From: Leeuwenhoekiella aequorea
GTDB taxonomy: Bacteria > Bacteroidota > Bacteroidia > Flavobacteriales > Flavobacteriaceae
Direction of reading: 5' to 3'
Assembly (NCBI RefSeq): GCF_004104375.1
Contig: NZ_QOVM01000004.1
Span: forward strand, 62,001 to 126,000
DNA length: 64,000 nucleotides
Shown here: in pieces, positions 9,337 through 18,162 of the stretch
Layout of the letters: each line of letters begins with the position of its first letter
Numbering within the stretch: the stretch's first letter is position 1
The notes under the pieces: model-generated
The model's input: only the letters and a program-made list of their open reading frames with translations
Told to the model about the DNA's origin: nothing
Database searches by the model: none
Translations under genes and position numbers: made by a program

Positions 9337-9969
9337 ATGAGTTTATTAGAAGACCTTCAATGGCGATACGCTGCTAAGAAAATGAATGGCGAACAGATAC
9401 CGCAGGAGAAATTAGACTATATATTAGAAGCTGCACGACTTGCTCCTTCATCTTCAGGATTACAGCCTTACAAGGTGTTTGTTATTTCTAACCGAGAATT
9501 ACTGGCGAAGATTAAAGATGTTGCCTGGGGTCAAAGCCAGGTTATTGATTGTTCTCATTTACTCGTTTTTGCGGCCTGGGATGGATACTCAGACGAGCGT
9601 GTTTCTGAGGTTTTTAATTATACAATGGACGAGCGCGGTCTTCCACACTCTACTATGGATGACTATAAAAATAACATCTTAGGTTTATATGAGCCTTTAG
9701 GGAAAGAATGGCAGGCAGATCACGCTGCTAAGCAGAGTTATATTTCTTTTGCAATGGCTATTGCTGCAGCTGCTGAACAAAAAGTAGATGCTACTCCTAT
9801 AGAAGGTTTTTTACCTCCTAAAGTTGACGAACTCTTAAATCTTGAGAATAGCGGTTACAAAAGCACACTTCTTCTTACTTTAGGCTATCGCGATGCCGAT
9901 AACGACTGGCTCGTAAATATGAAAAAAGTGCGTACTCCTAAAGAAGATTTTATTACTAAAATCAAATAA
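9337..9969 (+). CDS. NAD(P)H-dependent nitroreductase family oxidoreductase
   Basis: 210-residue FMN-dependent cytosolic oxidoreductase of the NfsB/nitroreductase fold. The start MSLLEDLQWRYAAKKM carries the Arg-Tyr-x-x-Lys-Lys FMN phosphate site. RLAPSSSGLQPYKVFVI is the classic flavin-binding loop, and TLLLTLGYRD near the end is the second FMN contact. Length is normal for the family. Such enzymes reduce nitroaromatics, quinones or enones; the physiological substrate is unknown. It stands alone, followed by a clear terminator. Confidence 0.85.
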   Translation: MSLLEDLQWRYAAKKMNGEQIPQEKLDYILEAARLAPSSSGLQPYKVFVISNRELLAKIKDVAWGQSQVIDCSHLLVFAAWDGYSDERVSEVFNYTMDERGLPHSTMDDYKNNILGLYEPLGKEWQADHAAKQSYISFAMAIAAAAEQKVDATPIEGFLPPKVDELLNLENSGYKSTLLLTLGYRDADNDWLVNMKKVRTPKEDFITKIK

Positions 9970-9992
9970 GGTTTTCAATATTTTGATAACTA

Positions 9993-10022
9993 AAAATGCC
10001 CGCTAAAGCGGGCATTTTTTTT
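9993..10022 (+). terminator. Rho-independent terminator
   Basis: GC-rich hairpin AATGCCCGCT / AGCGGGCATT with a 2-base loop and a run of T, about 25 bases after the nitroreductase stop. Confidence 0.85.
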
Positions 10023-10054
10023 ATGACTTACTAATCTCAACATTCAGTAAGACC

Positions 10055-10087
10055 TAAAAAACCTCGTATTGCTACGAGGTTTTTTAG
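10055..10087 (-). terminator. bidirectional terminator
   Basis: Hairpin ACCTCGTA-TTGC-TACGAGGT flanked by A6 and T6, so it can work on both strands. It lies about 20 bases past the stop of the minus-strand DUF4374 lipoprotein gene. Confidence 0.8.
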
Positions 10088-10106
10088 TTGTTCTAATGCT
10101 TGGGTA

Positions 10107-11474
10107 CTAGAATACACCTATAAAGTGACTTCCTGTAGTATTTACCAATTCAGCTCCTTTTGTAACTGCACCGGTTTCAGTATCTATAACATAAATATTT
10201 CCATTTTTACCTACTGGAGCTTGAGTAACATAGATATCATTACCATCAACTACAAATCCTTGGTACTGGAATAAGTAAAAATCAGGATCGTATGGGATTG
10301 CATCAATTTTTTGAGCTGTTCTTGTCTCTAGATCAACTAGTGCAAAAAATCCTTGAGCTCCTGCAACACCTTCTGCAGAACCTGCGTGACGATACGCAAC
10401 TACAGCTTTTCCGTTTGAAGCTGGTCTCCACGCTAATATATAAGCATCGTCAACTCCTAATGCATCGTCAAAATTAAATACATAAGAGTCATCATACGTA
10501 TTGTCTGCATTAATTTTTAAGATATGAGAACCTTGTGGGTCTCCTTGATTTGCCTGGTAAACACTTCCTTCATAAAGAAAAGAGTTTATACTTCTGTAAC
10601 CGTTTGTATTACCTATTCCTACATTAGAAGTGATAACTGTAGGGTTTGTTAAAGATGGGTAATCTAACACGATAGTTTTAGATCCTAAAATCTCATAGTC
10701 AGAATCACTTTCTGCCGTATCAGGATTTACTTTACTCAAACGTGCTCCTATATATAATTTGTCTCCTGCAGCGTTTAAAGTTGGCATATCTATTCTAGAG
10801 ATATAATATCCTTGTGCTTCTTCTTCAGCAGTTAATCGAACGATAGATTCTTCAAAATTCTTTATTAATGAGTTTTCTAAATCTAAGGTTACGATACCCA
10901 TTGTAGCTTCAGTACGCACATAAAAATCATCTGTATCAATATCTTCCGTACCATTGTCGTCAAATATATTTTCAGTATTTACATACACAGCAGCTCCTGT
11001 CTGATCTCCATCAAAAAGCTTAATCCATCGAGGTGCAGATCCTACATAAGGTTCGATGCTTATATCAGACCCTACTTTTACAAAATCCTGACCACCTTCT
11101 ACTGCAAATTTTGAATAGTTACCACCGGTATCCCCTGCATAACTAATATTAAATATAGTATTTCCATCCTCAGAAGACTGTAAACGTGCCGTTCTATTAG
11201 AAGGTACTGTAAAGCCATTGTTAAAAGGATCTACAGAAAAATTAGGGTCTTTTGCCTGCTCACTGGTAATTGAGTAGATAGATGTACCGCCATTTCCATC
11301 TCCCGGGTCAGTTCCCATTCGTGCAGCTGCAATGGTGATAAATCTTGATTCGGTTACCGGGTCTGTACCTGGATCTGTATCTTCGTTTGTATCATCGGTA
11401 CTACAAGATGCCATTAGACCTGCTAGCAGTACTCCTGCCGCGACATATTTGATATTAAAAAAATTGCGCTTCAT
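10107..11474 (-). CDS. DUF4374-type beta-propeller lipoprotein, XusB-like
   Basis: 455-residue surface lipoprotein with lipobox GLMASC and an Asp/Glu/Thr-rich linker typical of Bacteroidota surface export. The body is a repeat-rich beta-propeller of the DUF4374 type, judged from overall pattern. From memory, the gut xenosiderophore protein XusB belongs here and binds ferric siderophores outside the cell. The gene follows a TonB-dependent receptor with a 19-base gap and ends at a terminator, so receptor and lipoprotein form a two-gene operon. A siderophore or ferric-chelate role is inferred from this pairing. Confidence 0.65.
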   Translation of the reverse strand: MKRNFFNIKYVAAGVLLAGLMASCSTDDTNEDTDPGTDPVTESRFITIAAARMGTDPGDGNGGTSIYSITSEQAKDPNFSVDPFNNGFTVPSNRTARLQSSEDGNTIFNISYAGDTGGNYSKFAVEGGQDFVKVGSDISIEPYVGSAPRWIKLFDGDQTGAAVYVNTENIFDDNGTEDIDTDDFYVRTEATMGIVTLDLENSLIKNFEESIVRLTAEEEAQGYYISRIDMPTLNAAGDKLYIGARLSKVNPDTAESDSDYEILGSKTIVLDYPSLTNPTVITSNVGIGNTNGYRSINSFLYEGSVYQANQGDPQGSHILKINADNTYDDSYVFNFDDALGVDDAYILAWRPASNGKAVVAYRHAGSAEGVAGAQGFFALVDLETRTAQKIDAIPYDPDFYLFQYQGFVVDGNDIYVTQAPVGKNGNIYVIDTETGAVTKGAELVNTTGSHFIGVF

Positions 11475-11493
11475 TATAGTTCTATTTTAGAAA

Positions 11494-13902
11494 TTAAAAT
11501 TTATTGATTGTATAGTTTAGTTTTAAGTAGAAAGCTCTTCCTGGTTTTTGTACCGAAAGATTATCAAACACCGGCTTGTCAAATATGTTTTTAACATCAA
11601 AACTCATTACCAGATTGTTTTTAGGAAAGCTGTAGCTCAATCCAAAATCTTGCTGTAATTGCTCCGGCACTTTAAAAAATTCGTCTCCTACAGTATTTGA
11701 TCCTTGGGGTACGAGGTAAGAAAACTCGTCTGTATAATACACGGTGTAAAACAGATTTAAACGAGCGTCTTTCTGAATAAAATCTTTAAATGAATATCTA
11801 AGACTACCATTCATCGTAAGAAAAGGCGTATTGGGAACATCTACTTCAGCTCCGCGGTTTTCAATTTTTAAATCAAATTTTGACACATTAAAATTGAACC
11901 CGAAGTTTGTATTGTAGCTATAATTCAATTGGGCATCAATACCTTTTGAAGTTCCACTTCCCTGATTAACATAGACAATTAGTTCGTCATCTATGTTAGA
12001 TGAATTTTCAATAGGAAGTCCTATTCGGTCTTTTATATTTCGGGTAAATAAGTTTGTAGAAATTGTAAACTGATGCTTTTTTATGTTAAACGAACCAAAT
12101 CTAAAACCAAAATTGTAGTTGTTACTTTGCTCGGGTTTTATACTTGAGTTTGCGACCACATTATCTCCGTCGTTACCAAAAATTTCAGTCTCATTAGGTA
12201 GGCGTATTGCCTTTTCTGCAGAGGTAAGCAAGGTTAGCTCAGGCAGAATAGCATAAGAAAGTGCAAACCCGTAACCCTCATACGATTTGTTACTACTTAC
12301 AACCTCATCTATAACTTGATTATCGCCGTTTGCATCAGTTGTTATCGCAGGATCAACACTCACCGATTTTTGCTGATAGTGCTTGCCAAATAAACTGGCT
12401 TCTAGCTTATCATCAAAAGCATTAACCTCATAGGTCAACGAGAATATATTTTTATGTAAATCTCTCGTTCCTATAAATGTGTTTTCTAAAAATGATAGCA
12501 ATTCGTCGCTATCTTCACGATCTATACCGCTATACACGTGGTTAAGTAAAAACCGATGATTGTCATTAACGGAATACGACAATCCCGTACGTATAGAAGC
12601 TACATCACGCTTAATTCTAGCCAGTGTAGGACCGCCCTCTTGCTGCGATCCCCACAAGTATTCATACTCGTCACCTCTAAAGTCTGTTGCCCGCTCGCCC
12701 GTCCAGCTATATGCTGCAGCTACCGTATCATTTACCTGTCGGTTGCGTTTTCCATAGTATCCATTGATATTAAGGTCTAAACCTTCTACAAATAGATCGC
12801 GCTTTTGGTAAGTAAGATTTGCCAGCGCAGCGTCAGATTCAAGAAAACGCCCTTTATACGGTCTTATCGTCATAAATGCACCGTGCTGTACTTCCTTATA
12901 ATCGTCAGAACCGGTAAAGCCTACAAAAAATTGATCTGCCCATTTTACATTGGTAAATCCTAATTGCACCATTCCTCCGGTTGAGCGGTATGCATCATTA
13001 AATCTACGTGCTGTGATAGGTGTTTGTACACCGCCCAAGCCTGTAACTACGACACTTCTACCAGAAACTTTATAATCGTTATCTGAATAATTATGGAAAC
13101 CAGAAGCTTTAACGGTAAAGCCCGATTCTTCAAATCGGTACAAACCGTTTACACTTGCTTGAAAGGTATTAAACGATCCATAAGAAACGGAAGCATTCAA
13201 ATGTGTGTTGGCAGTTTTATCTAGAACAATATTTATAGCTCCTCCTAAAGCATCATCGGCTAGATAACCGGGCACAACTCCTTTGTACACTTCGATCTGC
13301 TCAATTAAAGAGGGTGGAATACTATTTAAATTAAACGAAGACCCAAAAGTCGAAATAGGAATCCCGTCTATAAAAATACGCACCGCACTTCCTGAAAGTC
13401 CGTTTAGAGAATATTCTACATTAGAACCTAATCCTCCATTTTGACGAATCTTTACACCTACTGTGGTATTGAGTAACTCATTAGTTTGTATGTTACGCTG
13501 GCTGGCTTCTTCGGTATTGATGATGTTAACTGCAAAACCTTTTTTCTCGATTTTGGTTTTTAACGATTCACCTTTAATAGCAACTTCGTCAAGCTCATAA
13601 TCTTTGTCATTTTTAAGCTGAATGTCATGACGTAAAGGAGCATTTTTTACCGTTACCTGTTCAAAGCCTATAAAATCTCCTGAAGAAACTTCTAATGTAT
13701 AGGTTCCTGAAGCAATGTTCTTCAAAACATAAATCCCGGCTGCGTTTGTAACTGCACGCTGACCATATTTTGCGTGATTAAGTTGAACCGTAGTATTTGC
13801 AACCAAATATCCATTTGCATCTTTTACTACACCACTTATGTCATATTGTGCAGACGCCAAAAGCGGAAAAACAAGTAATAAAAAAAGTAATTTTTGCTTC
13901 AT
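11494..13902 (-). CDS. TonB-dependent outer-membrane receptor, siderophore type (XusA-like)
   Basis: 802-residue receptor. A signal peptide (cleavage at LASAQ) is followed by a carboxypeptidase-regulatory-like domain (about 20-100), a plug domain (VEYSLNGLSGSAVRIFIDG, VYKGVVPGYLADDALGGAINI) and a 22-strand barrel ending YLKLNYTINKF with a terminal aromatic. It is shorter than SusC proteins and has no SusD partner, which points to siderophore or metal chelate import. ATG 13900-13902 is chosen; the codon before it is TTG. A consensus promoter lies just upstream. Confidence 0.85.
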   Translation of the reverse strand: MKQKLLFLLLVFPLLASAQYDISGVVKDANGYLVANTTVQLNHAKYGQRAVTNAAGIYVLKNIASGTYTLEVSSGDFIGFEQVTVKNAPLRHDIQLKNDKDYELDEVAIKGESLKTKIEKKGFAVNIINTEEASQRNIQTNELLNTTVGVKIRQNGGLGSNVEYSLNGLSGSAVRIFIDGIPISTFGSSFNLNSIPPSLIEQIEVYKGVVPGYLADDALGGAINIVLDKTANTHLNASVSYGSFNTFQASVNGLYRFEESGFTVKASGFHNYSDNDYKVSGRSVVVTGLGGVQTPITARRFNDAYRSTGGMVQLGFTNVKWADQFFVGFTGSDDYKEVQHGAFMTIRPYKGRFLESDAALANLTYQKRDLFVEGLDLNINGYYGKRNRQVNDTVAAAYSWTGERATDFRGDEYEYLWGSQQEGGPTLARIKRDVASIRTGLSYSVNDNHRFLLNHVYSGIDREDSDELLSFLENTFIGTRDLHKNIFSLTYEVNAFDDKLEASLFGKHYQQKSVSVDPAITTDANGDNQVIDEVVSSNKSYEGYGFALSYAILPELTLLTSAEKAIRLPNETEIFGNDGDNVVANSSIKPEQSNNYNFGFRFGSFNIKKHQFTISTNLFTRNIKDRIGLPIENSSNIDDELIVYVNQGSGTSKGIDAQLNYSYNTNFGFNFNVSKFDLKIENRGAEVDVPNTPFLTMNGSLRYSFKDFIQKDARLNLFYTVYYTDEFSYLVPQGSNTVGDEFFKVPEQLQQDFGLSYSFPKNNLVMSFDVKNIFDKPVFDNLSVQKPGRAFYLKLNYTINKF

Positions 13903-13919
13903 CAATAGTTATTGAGTTG

Positions 13920-13950
13920 CAAACTTATTATTATTTAGATTAAGTACAAA
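13920..13950 (-). promoter_or_regulatory. promoter of the receptor/DUF4374 operon
   Basis: Minus strand TTTG (13950-13947), 19 bases, TAAGTTTG (13927-13920): a full match to the Bacteroidota consensus. The start point would be only about 10 bases before the ATG, implying a very short leader. Confidence 0.7.
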
Positions 13951-14063
13951 TAAAAATAAAGACTTTATTTATTCAATTTGATCAGTATACACGGGAGCTC
14001 TTTACCACTAAGGGATACGGTAGATTTTATAGAATTGAAATTCGTAAGAAGTTACACGGTAGT

Positions 14064-14771
14064 TTAGAATTTGCTTCCGTTTTGAAGTTGCATTAAGCCC
14101 TCTTTATTAAGAATGCGTATGCGTTTTCCTTTGGTCGCTATGAGTTGTTGCTTTTTCATTTTTGCAAGTGTACGTATACACAATTCTGTAGCTGTACCTA
14201 CAACCGCTGCAATGTCTGCCCGGGAAAGAACAAGATTAAAATAACCGGCTTCATCACACCCAAAATTTTTCTCCAGATACAGAAGTACTTCTGCTATACG
14301 CTGACTTACCGATTTTTGCGCCATATTCACGATTAGATCATCTGCTTGCTTAAGCTCCTGAGCCATATGCTTCAGGATCGCAGCTACAAAAGCCGGGTTG
14401 TCGGTAAGCGTTTTAGTTATGTTACTTTTAGGTATGTAACAGACTTCCATATCGTTTAAAGCTACGGCGCTTAGGTTTGTCGCCTCTTCTGCTATAAGGG
14501 AACGCTGCCCCATTACTTCTCCTTTTGTAGCTATTTTGACAATTTGATCTTTACCGTTTTCACTAATTTTTGAAAGCTTAGAAACTCCGTTGCGTACACA
14601 AAAGACTCCATTAAGTTGCTCGCCTTCTCTAAAAATAGCTTCTCCTTTTTTTATAGTGCGGCTAATCTTACTGTCAGAAATTTGTTTAAGCTCTTCTTTT
14701 TTCAAAGCTTTAAGCGCATTCAACTCTCGGATTATGCAATTTTCACATCTGGATTCTGAATGATCTGTCAT
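14064..14771 (-). CDS. Crp/Fnr family transcriptional regulator
   Basis: 235-residue regulator with a cyclic-nucleotide-binding-like beta-roll (about 25-140; KKGEAIFREGEQLNGVFCVRNG, GEVMGQRSL) and a C-terminal winged helix (SVSQRIAEVLLYL; recognition region LSRADIAAVVGTATELCIRTLAKM). An N-terminal Cys-x-x-Cys (residues 9 and 12) recalls FNR, but the full four-Cys cluster is not evident, so redox sensing is open. The start is ATG 14771 (MTDHSESRC); the longer frame would use TTG. It lies between the receptor operon and a small membrane protein gene. Its targets cannot be read from the sequence. Confidence 0.85.
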   Translation of the reverse strand: MTDHSESRCENCIIRELNALKALKKEELKQISDSKISRTIKKGEAIFREGEQLNGVFCVRNGVSKLSKISENGKDQIVKIATKGEVMGQRSLIAEEATNLSAVALNDMEVCYIPKSNITKTLTDNPAFVAAILKHMAQELKQADDLIVNMAQKSVSQRIAEVLLYLEKNFGCDEAGYFNLVLSRADIAAVVGTATELCIRTLAKMKKQQLIATKGKRIRILNKEGLMQLQNGSKF

Positions 14772-14846
14772 ACCATCAAAATTAGGCAAAACAACTCAAT
14801 CATTTATGCCGGTTGATGCTTCACGTATGCTTTCAGTAAAAAAAGA

Positions 14847-14884
14847 AAACCTCAGAATAGTAAAGCTAAGATTCTGAGGTTTGT
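14847..14884 (-). terminator. terminator after the small membrane protein gene
   Basis: Perfect 12-base arms AAACCTCAGAAT / ATTCTGAGGTTT around a 12-base loop, with A-rich and T-rich flanks. It lies between the 14908 gene stop and the Crp/Fnr gene. Confidence 0.75.
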
Positions 14885-14907
14885 TTAATAAATAGTCTAT
14901 AAAATAG

Positions 14908-15192
14908 TTACATCAGTAAGCTGCCTGCGATTATTAATATACTCGATACAATACTTGCGCCTAGTAACTTAAAAATTAGCTCGGGCTTTTGTACAGTTAA
15001 GATAGCTGCATTATGCGTGCTGCACAAAATTACCGTGAGCATAACAATTAGCATTTGAGTCATTCCGTGCCCAAAATGAAGCACACTAAAGACTGCTGCA
15101 GAACCTAAACAGGTACTTAGAATGATACCTAGTGCAGAGTAGCCAAGCACATTATCAGTAAAATCAGAATGGAATTTTGAGAACACGTTCAT
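14908..15192 (-). CDS. small integral membrane protein, unknown function
   Basis: 94 residues with three likely membrane segments (about 16-38, 45-63 and 70-93). A single charged pair KPEL sits between the second and third. No catalytic motif is visible and I do not recognise the family. It is monocistronic, bounded by the terminator at 14847-14884, and divergent from the lipoprotein gene at 15360. The hydrophobic, full-length frame and a good ATG argue that it is real. Confidence 0.65.
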   Translation of the reverse strand: MNVFSKFHSDFTDNVLGYSALGIILSTCLGSAAVFSVLHFGHGMTQMLIVMLTVILCSTHNAAILTVQKPELIFKLLGASIVSSILIIAGSLLM

Positions 15193-15359
15193 ACCAGATC
15201 ATTTTAATTATTAGTAATTTACAGGGTAAAATTACCGGTAGTCTGCGTCCTATTTTATGACTTTTGTCAGTTTACAGAATTAAATTCAAATTAAAATAAG
15301 TGATCGTTGTAAGCCCTTTTTAGAACCAAAGACTAAACACGCTAATCAACCTAAATACA

Positions 15360-16139
15360 ATGAAATACGCACTTTTACTTTTTGTTCTTAGCATTACACT
15401 GGCTTGTAATTCAAAAAAAGAAAACAATACACAACCTGAAACAACTACAGAAATCGAAGTTCCAGCAGAAGAACCAAGAAGTTATCCTGTGGCTTTTGAG
15501 AAAATACTAGAAGCTCACGGTGGGCTAGATAACTGGAAATCCTATAAAACGCTTCAGTTTACGATTGATAAATCACCTAATACAGACGAGACGCACACCA
15601 TAGATTTGCAAACCCGCAAAGATCATATTCAAATGGGTGCTGCTTCAATGGGTTTTGACGGTTCTCAAGCCTGGCTTACCGATCCTGAAGAGACTTATAA
15701 AGGCAATCCTAACTTCTACCACAATCTTATGTTTTATTTCTATGCAATGCCGTTTGTACTTGCCGATGAAGGAATCATTTATGAGCCTACAAATGACCTT
15801 GTAGTTAAAGATGTAGCATACCCTGGTTTTAAAATAAGCTTTGAAGCTAATGTGGGTACGTCTTCAAACGACGAGTATTACATATACTACGACTCAGAAA
15901 CTTATAATATGCGCTGGTTAGGTTATACAGCAACTTTTGGCGCAGAAGAAAAATCTGATGCCATAAATTATATTGCGTATGACAACTGGACAACTGTTGA
16001 GGATATACTCTTGCCTCAATCTATATCCTGGTATGTGGTAGAAGATGATCTATTAACCGAACCTCGCAACACGGTTTCTTTTAAAAATAGCTCATTAAGT
16101 AAAGAAGCAAAACCAGATACGTTCTATTCCAAAAAATAA
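15360..16139 (+). CDS. LolA-fold-like lipoprotein (DUF6503 type)
   Basis: 259-residue lipoprotein with lipobox ITLAC and a Glu/Thr-rich linker. The body begins FEKILEAHGGLDNWKSYKTLQF and continues with short beta-strands (MGFDGSQAWLTDPE, YYIYYDSETYNMRWLGY). This is the pattern of DUF6503-type proteins related to the LolA/LppX half-barrel, assigned from memory. Those folds bind lipids or other hydrophobic ligands in the periplasm, but no ligand can be named here. A terminator follows the stop. Confidence 0.6.
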   Translation: MKYALLLFVLSITLACNSKKENNTQPETTTEIEVPAEEPRSYPVAFEKILEAHGGLDNWKSYKTLQFTIDKSPNTDETHTIDLQTRKDHIQMGAASMGFDGSQAWLTDPEETYKGNPNFYHNLMFYFYAMPFVLADEGIIYEPTNDLVVKDVAYPGFKISFEANVGTSSNDEYYIYYDSETYNMRWLGYTATFGAEEKSDAINYIAYDNWTTVEDILLPQSISWYVVEDDLLTEPRNTVSFKNSSLSKEAKPDTFYSKK

Positions 16140-16160
16140 GTGCTGCCTAAGGAGCATTTT

Positions 16161-16195
16161 CAAAACGCAGCGCATAACTTGTGCTGCGTTTTTAG
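16161..16195 (+). terminator. Rho-independent terminator
   Basis: Stem AAAACGCAGC / GCTGCGTTTTT with an 11-base loop and T-run, 20 bases past the lipoprotein stop and just before the thioredoxin gene. Confidence 0.75.
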
Positions 16196-16207
16196 TTAAT
16201 ACTATTT

Positions 16208-16801
16208 ATGAAAATTCAACACAAACGAATTATAAAAATCACCTTGTTTATCGGTGCTATTGTAATTTTCTACAGCACCGGCCTTAATACTCAGGTTTCA
16301 GCACTGGTACAGCGTGGTTTGCTTAAAACTGGCATTTTTAACCCGAAGATTGAGCGTGCTCAGGAAACTACAGGCACTTCAGAAAACGAACTTACAAAAG
16401 CAGATTTTGAAGTTCAGTTTTACAATGAGCAAGACGAACTTGTTTCTTTAAAGACATTTAGAGATAAACCTATTTTTATGAATTTCTGGGCCACCTGGTG
16501 CGCACCTTGTATCGCAGAAATGCCAGGGATTGCCAATCTCTATGCAGATAAAAATAAAGATGTAAATTTTGTACTCGTTTCTTTTGATACAGACTTTCAA
16601 AAGGCACGTCATTTTAAAGCAAAAAAAGGCTACACCTTTCCCATTTATCGGGTTGCAAATGACCTTCCTGAGATGTACAACACCGGAAGCCTACCCACAA
16701 CGATTTTTATAGATGCCCAAGGCAATCTTGCCCTTACCCACATGGGAATGGCAGATTACGACACACAAAACTTTAGATCTTATCTGGATTCGCTGAAATA
16801 A
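16208..16801 (+). CDS. membrane-anchored TlpA/ResA-like thioredoxin
   Basis: 197 residues. An N-terminal membrane anchor (about 10-28) places the thioredoxin domain in the periplasm. The active site is FWATWCAPCIAEMP (residues about 93-106), followed by the cis-proline region TGSLPTTIFID. Proteins of this kind reduce disulfides of periplasmic or envelope enzymes. The next gene encodes an envelope methionine sulfoxide reductase, so one possible job is supplying electrons to it; no shared operon is proven, as 140 bases separate them. Confidence 0.82.
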   Translation: MKIQHKRIIKITLFIGAIVIFYSTGLNTQVSALVQRGLLKTGIFNPKIERAQETTGTSENELTKADFEVQFYNEQDELVSLKTFRDKPIFMNFWATWCAPCIAEMPGIANLYADKNKDVNFVLVSFDTDFQKARHFKAKKGYTFPIYRVANDLPEMYNTGSLPTTIFIDAQGNLALTHMGMADYDTQNFRSYLDSLK

Positions 16802-16941
16802 AAAGCCGCTTAACGTGCACTAAAAAATATTCAGTAAGATATTTGCTAAACTTTAGGAACCCATTAAGAAAGTTCACTTTAGCCATTACGTCAAAACAGA
16901 AAACCCAAAACGACTAAAAATCGTTTATATTAAAAAAGAGT

Positions 16942-18027
16942 ATGAAAAATAGAATTTTATTTTCAGCATTACTTGCAGCGACTATCGCATTGAGTTTACT
17001 ATTTACTTCGTGCGGAGAAGGCAAACAAGGCAAAAATGAAGTGACAGAAAGTGCAGATATGGCGCTAAATGAATCGTTTCCCGCTGCTAAAGCAGACGAG
17101 GCGTGGAAATCACAACTTACCGAGGAGCAGTATGAAATTATGGTAAAGAAAGGAACAGAAGCTCCTTTTGAAAATGAATTCTACAACAATCACGAGGAAG
17201 GTATTTATGTAAGTGCTGCTACAGGACAGCCTTTATTTAGTTCTGAAACTAAATTTGACTCCGGTACCGGATGGCCTTCTTTCTCCAAACCTATAAATGA
17301 GGATGCCGTAATCTGGGTAAAAGACAATAGTCTGGGAATGACTCGCGATGAGGTGATCGAGAAAGAAACGGGTTTACACTTAGGTCACGTGTTTGACGAT
17401 GGTCCAGAACCTACCGGCTTACGTTACTGCATTAATTCTGCTGCTTTAAAATTTATACCGAAAGATAAGATTGAAGCGGCTACTTCACAACAAGAAGCGA
17501 CTGCTTATTTTGCAAGTGGATGTTTCTGGTGTGTAGAAGCGGTTTACGAAAGCGTAAAGGGAGTTAAAGAATCAATTTCTGGTTATGCTGGTGGACATAC
17601 AAAAAACCCAACTTACGAAGAGAGCAATACCGGTAAAACAGGTCACGCAGAGGCTGTGAAGATTATTTACGATCCGAGTGTGGTTACTTTTAGCCAACTG
17701 GTAGATGTGTATTTTGGTTCACAGAATCCTACACAGGTAAATGGTCAGGGGCCAGATAAAGGTTCGCAGTACCGCTCTATCATCTTTTATCAGAACGATG
17801 CCGAAAAGAAAATTATAGACGAGAAAAAAGCTGCATTAGCTAAAGAGCTAGATGCTAAAATTGCTGCTGAAGTGAAGCCTTTTGATAAATTCTGGGAAGC
17901 CGAAGGGTATCACCAAAATTACGAAAGACAACACCCGGAGAATCCATACATTCAAAATGTATCGATCCCAAGATTAGAGCGTTTTCAAGCAAAATTTCCA
18001 GATCTTATAAAAGACGGAAAGCATTAA
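16942..18027 (+). CDS. msrAB: lipoprotein methionine sulfoxide reductase, MsrB-MsrA fusion
   Basis: 361 residues. Lipobox LLFTSC puts it in the envelope. The MsrB domain (about 55-175) has FDSGTGWPSF, HLGHVFDDGP and the catalytic Cys162 in RYCINS. The MsrA domain (about 185-355) has GCFWCVE, the sequence context GYAGGHTKNPTYEE and the QNP/GSQYRS block. MsrB reduces Met-R-O and MsrA reduces Met-S-O. The MsrB part lacks the paired Cys-x-x-Cys zinc ligands and has Thr in place of the Cys found in many DSGCGWPSF motifs. It therefore looks like a zinc-free type that uses another resolving route. A terminator follows. Confidence 0.9.
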   Translation: MKNRILFSALLAATIALSLLFTSCGEGKQGKNEVTESADMALNESFPAAKADEAWKSQLTEEQYEIMVKKGTEAPFENEFYNNHEEGIYVSAATGQPLFSSETKFDSGTGWPSFSKPINEDAVIWVKDNSLGMTRDEVIEKETGLHLGHVFDDGPEPTGLRYCINSAALKFIPKDKIEAATSQQEATAYFASGCFWCVEAVYESVKGVKESISGYAGGHTKNPTYEESNTGKTGHAEAVKIIYDPSVVTFSQLVDVYFGSQNPTQVNGQGPDKGSQYRSIIFYQNDAEKKIIDEKKAALAKELDAKIAAEVKPFDKFWEAEGYHQNYERQHPENPYIQNVSIPRLERFQAKFPDLIKDGKH

Positions 18028-18054
18028 GACTTTAATTTTTAATTCAATACACAA

Positions 18055-18093
18055 CAAAGCTCCCCTCTATCTTAGGAGGGGAGCTTTGATTTT
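18055..18093 (+). terminator. strong Rho-independent terminator
   Basis: Hairpin CAAAGCTCCCCTC / GGAGGGGAGCTTTG with a 7-base loop, then a T-rich stretch, 28 bases after the MsrAB stop. Confidence 0.85.
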
Positions 18094-18162
18094 AATTCTG
18101 TTTAAGAATTAAAACGCATACATCCCCTCCTTTAAAAGGAGTGGAACTTTAAAAAATTCCCA

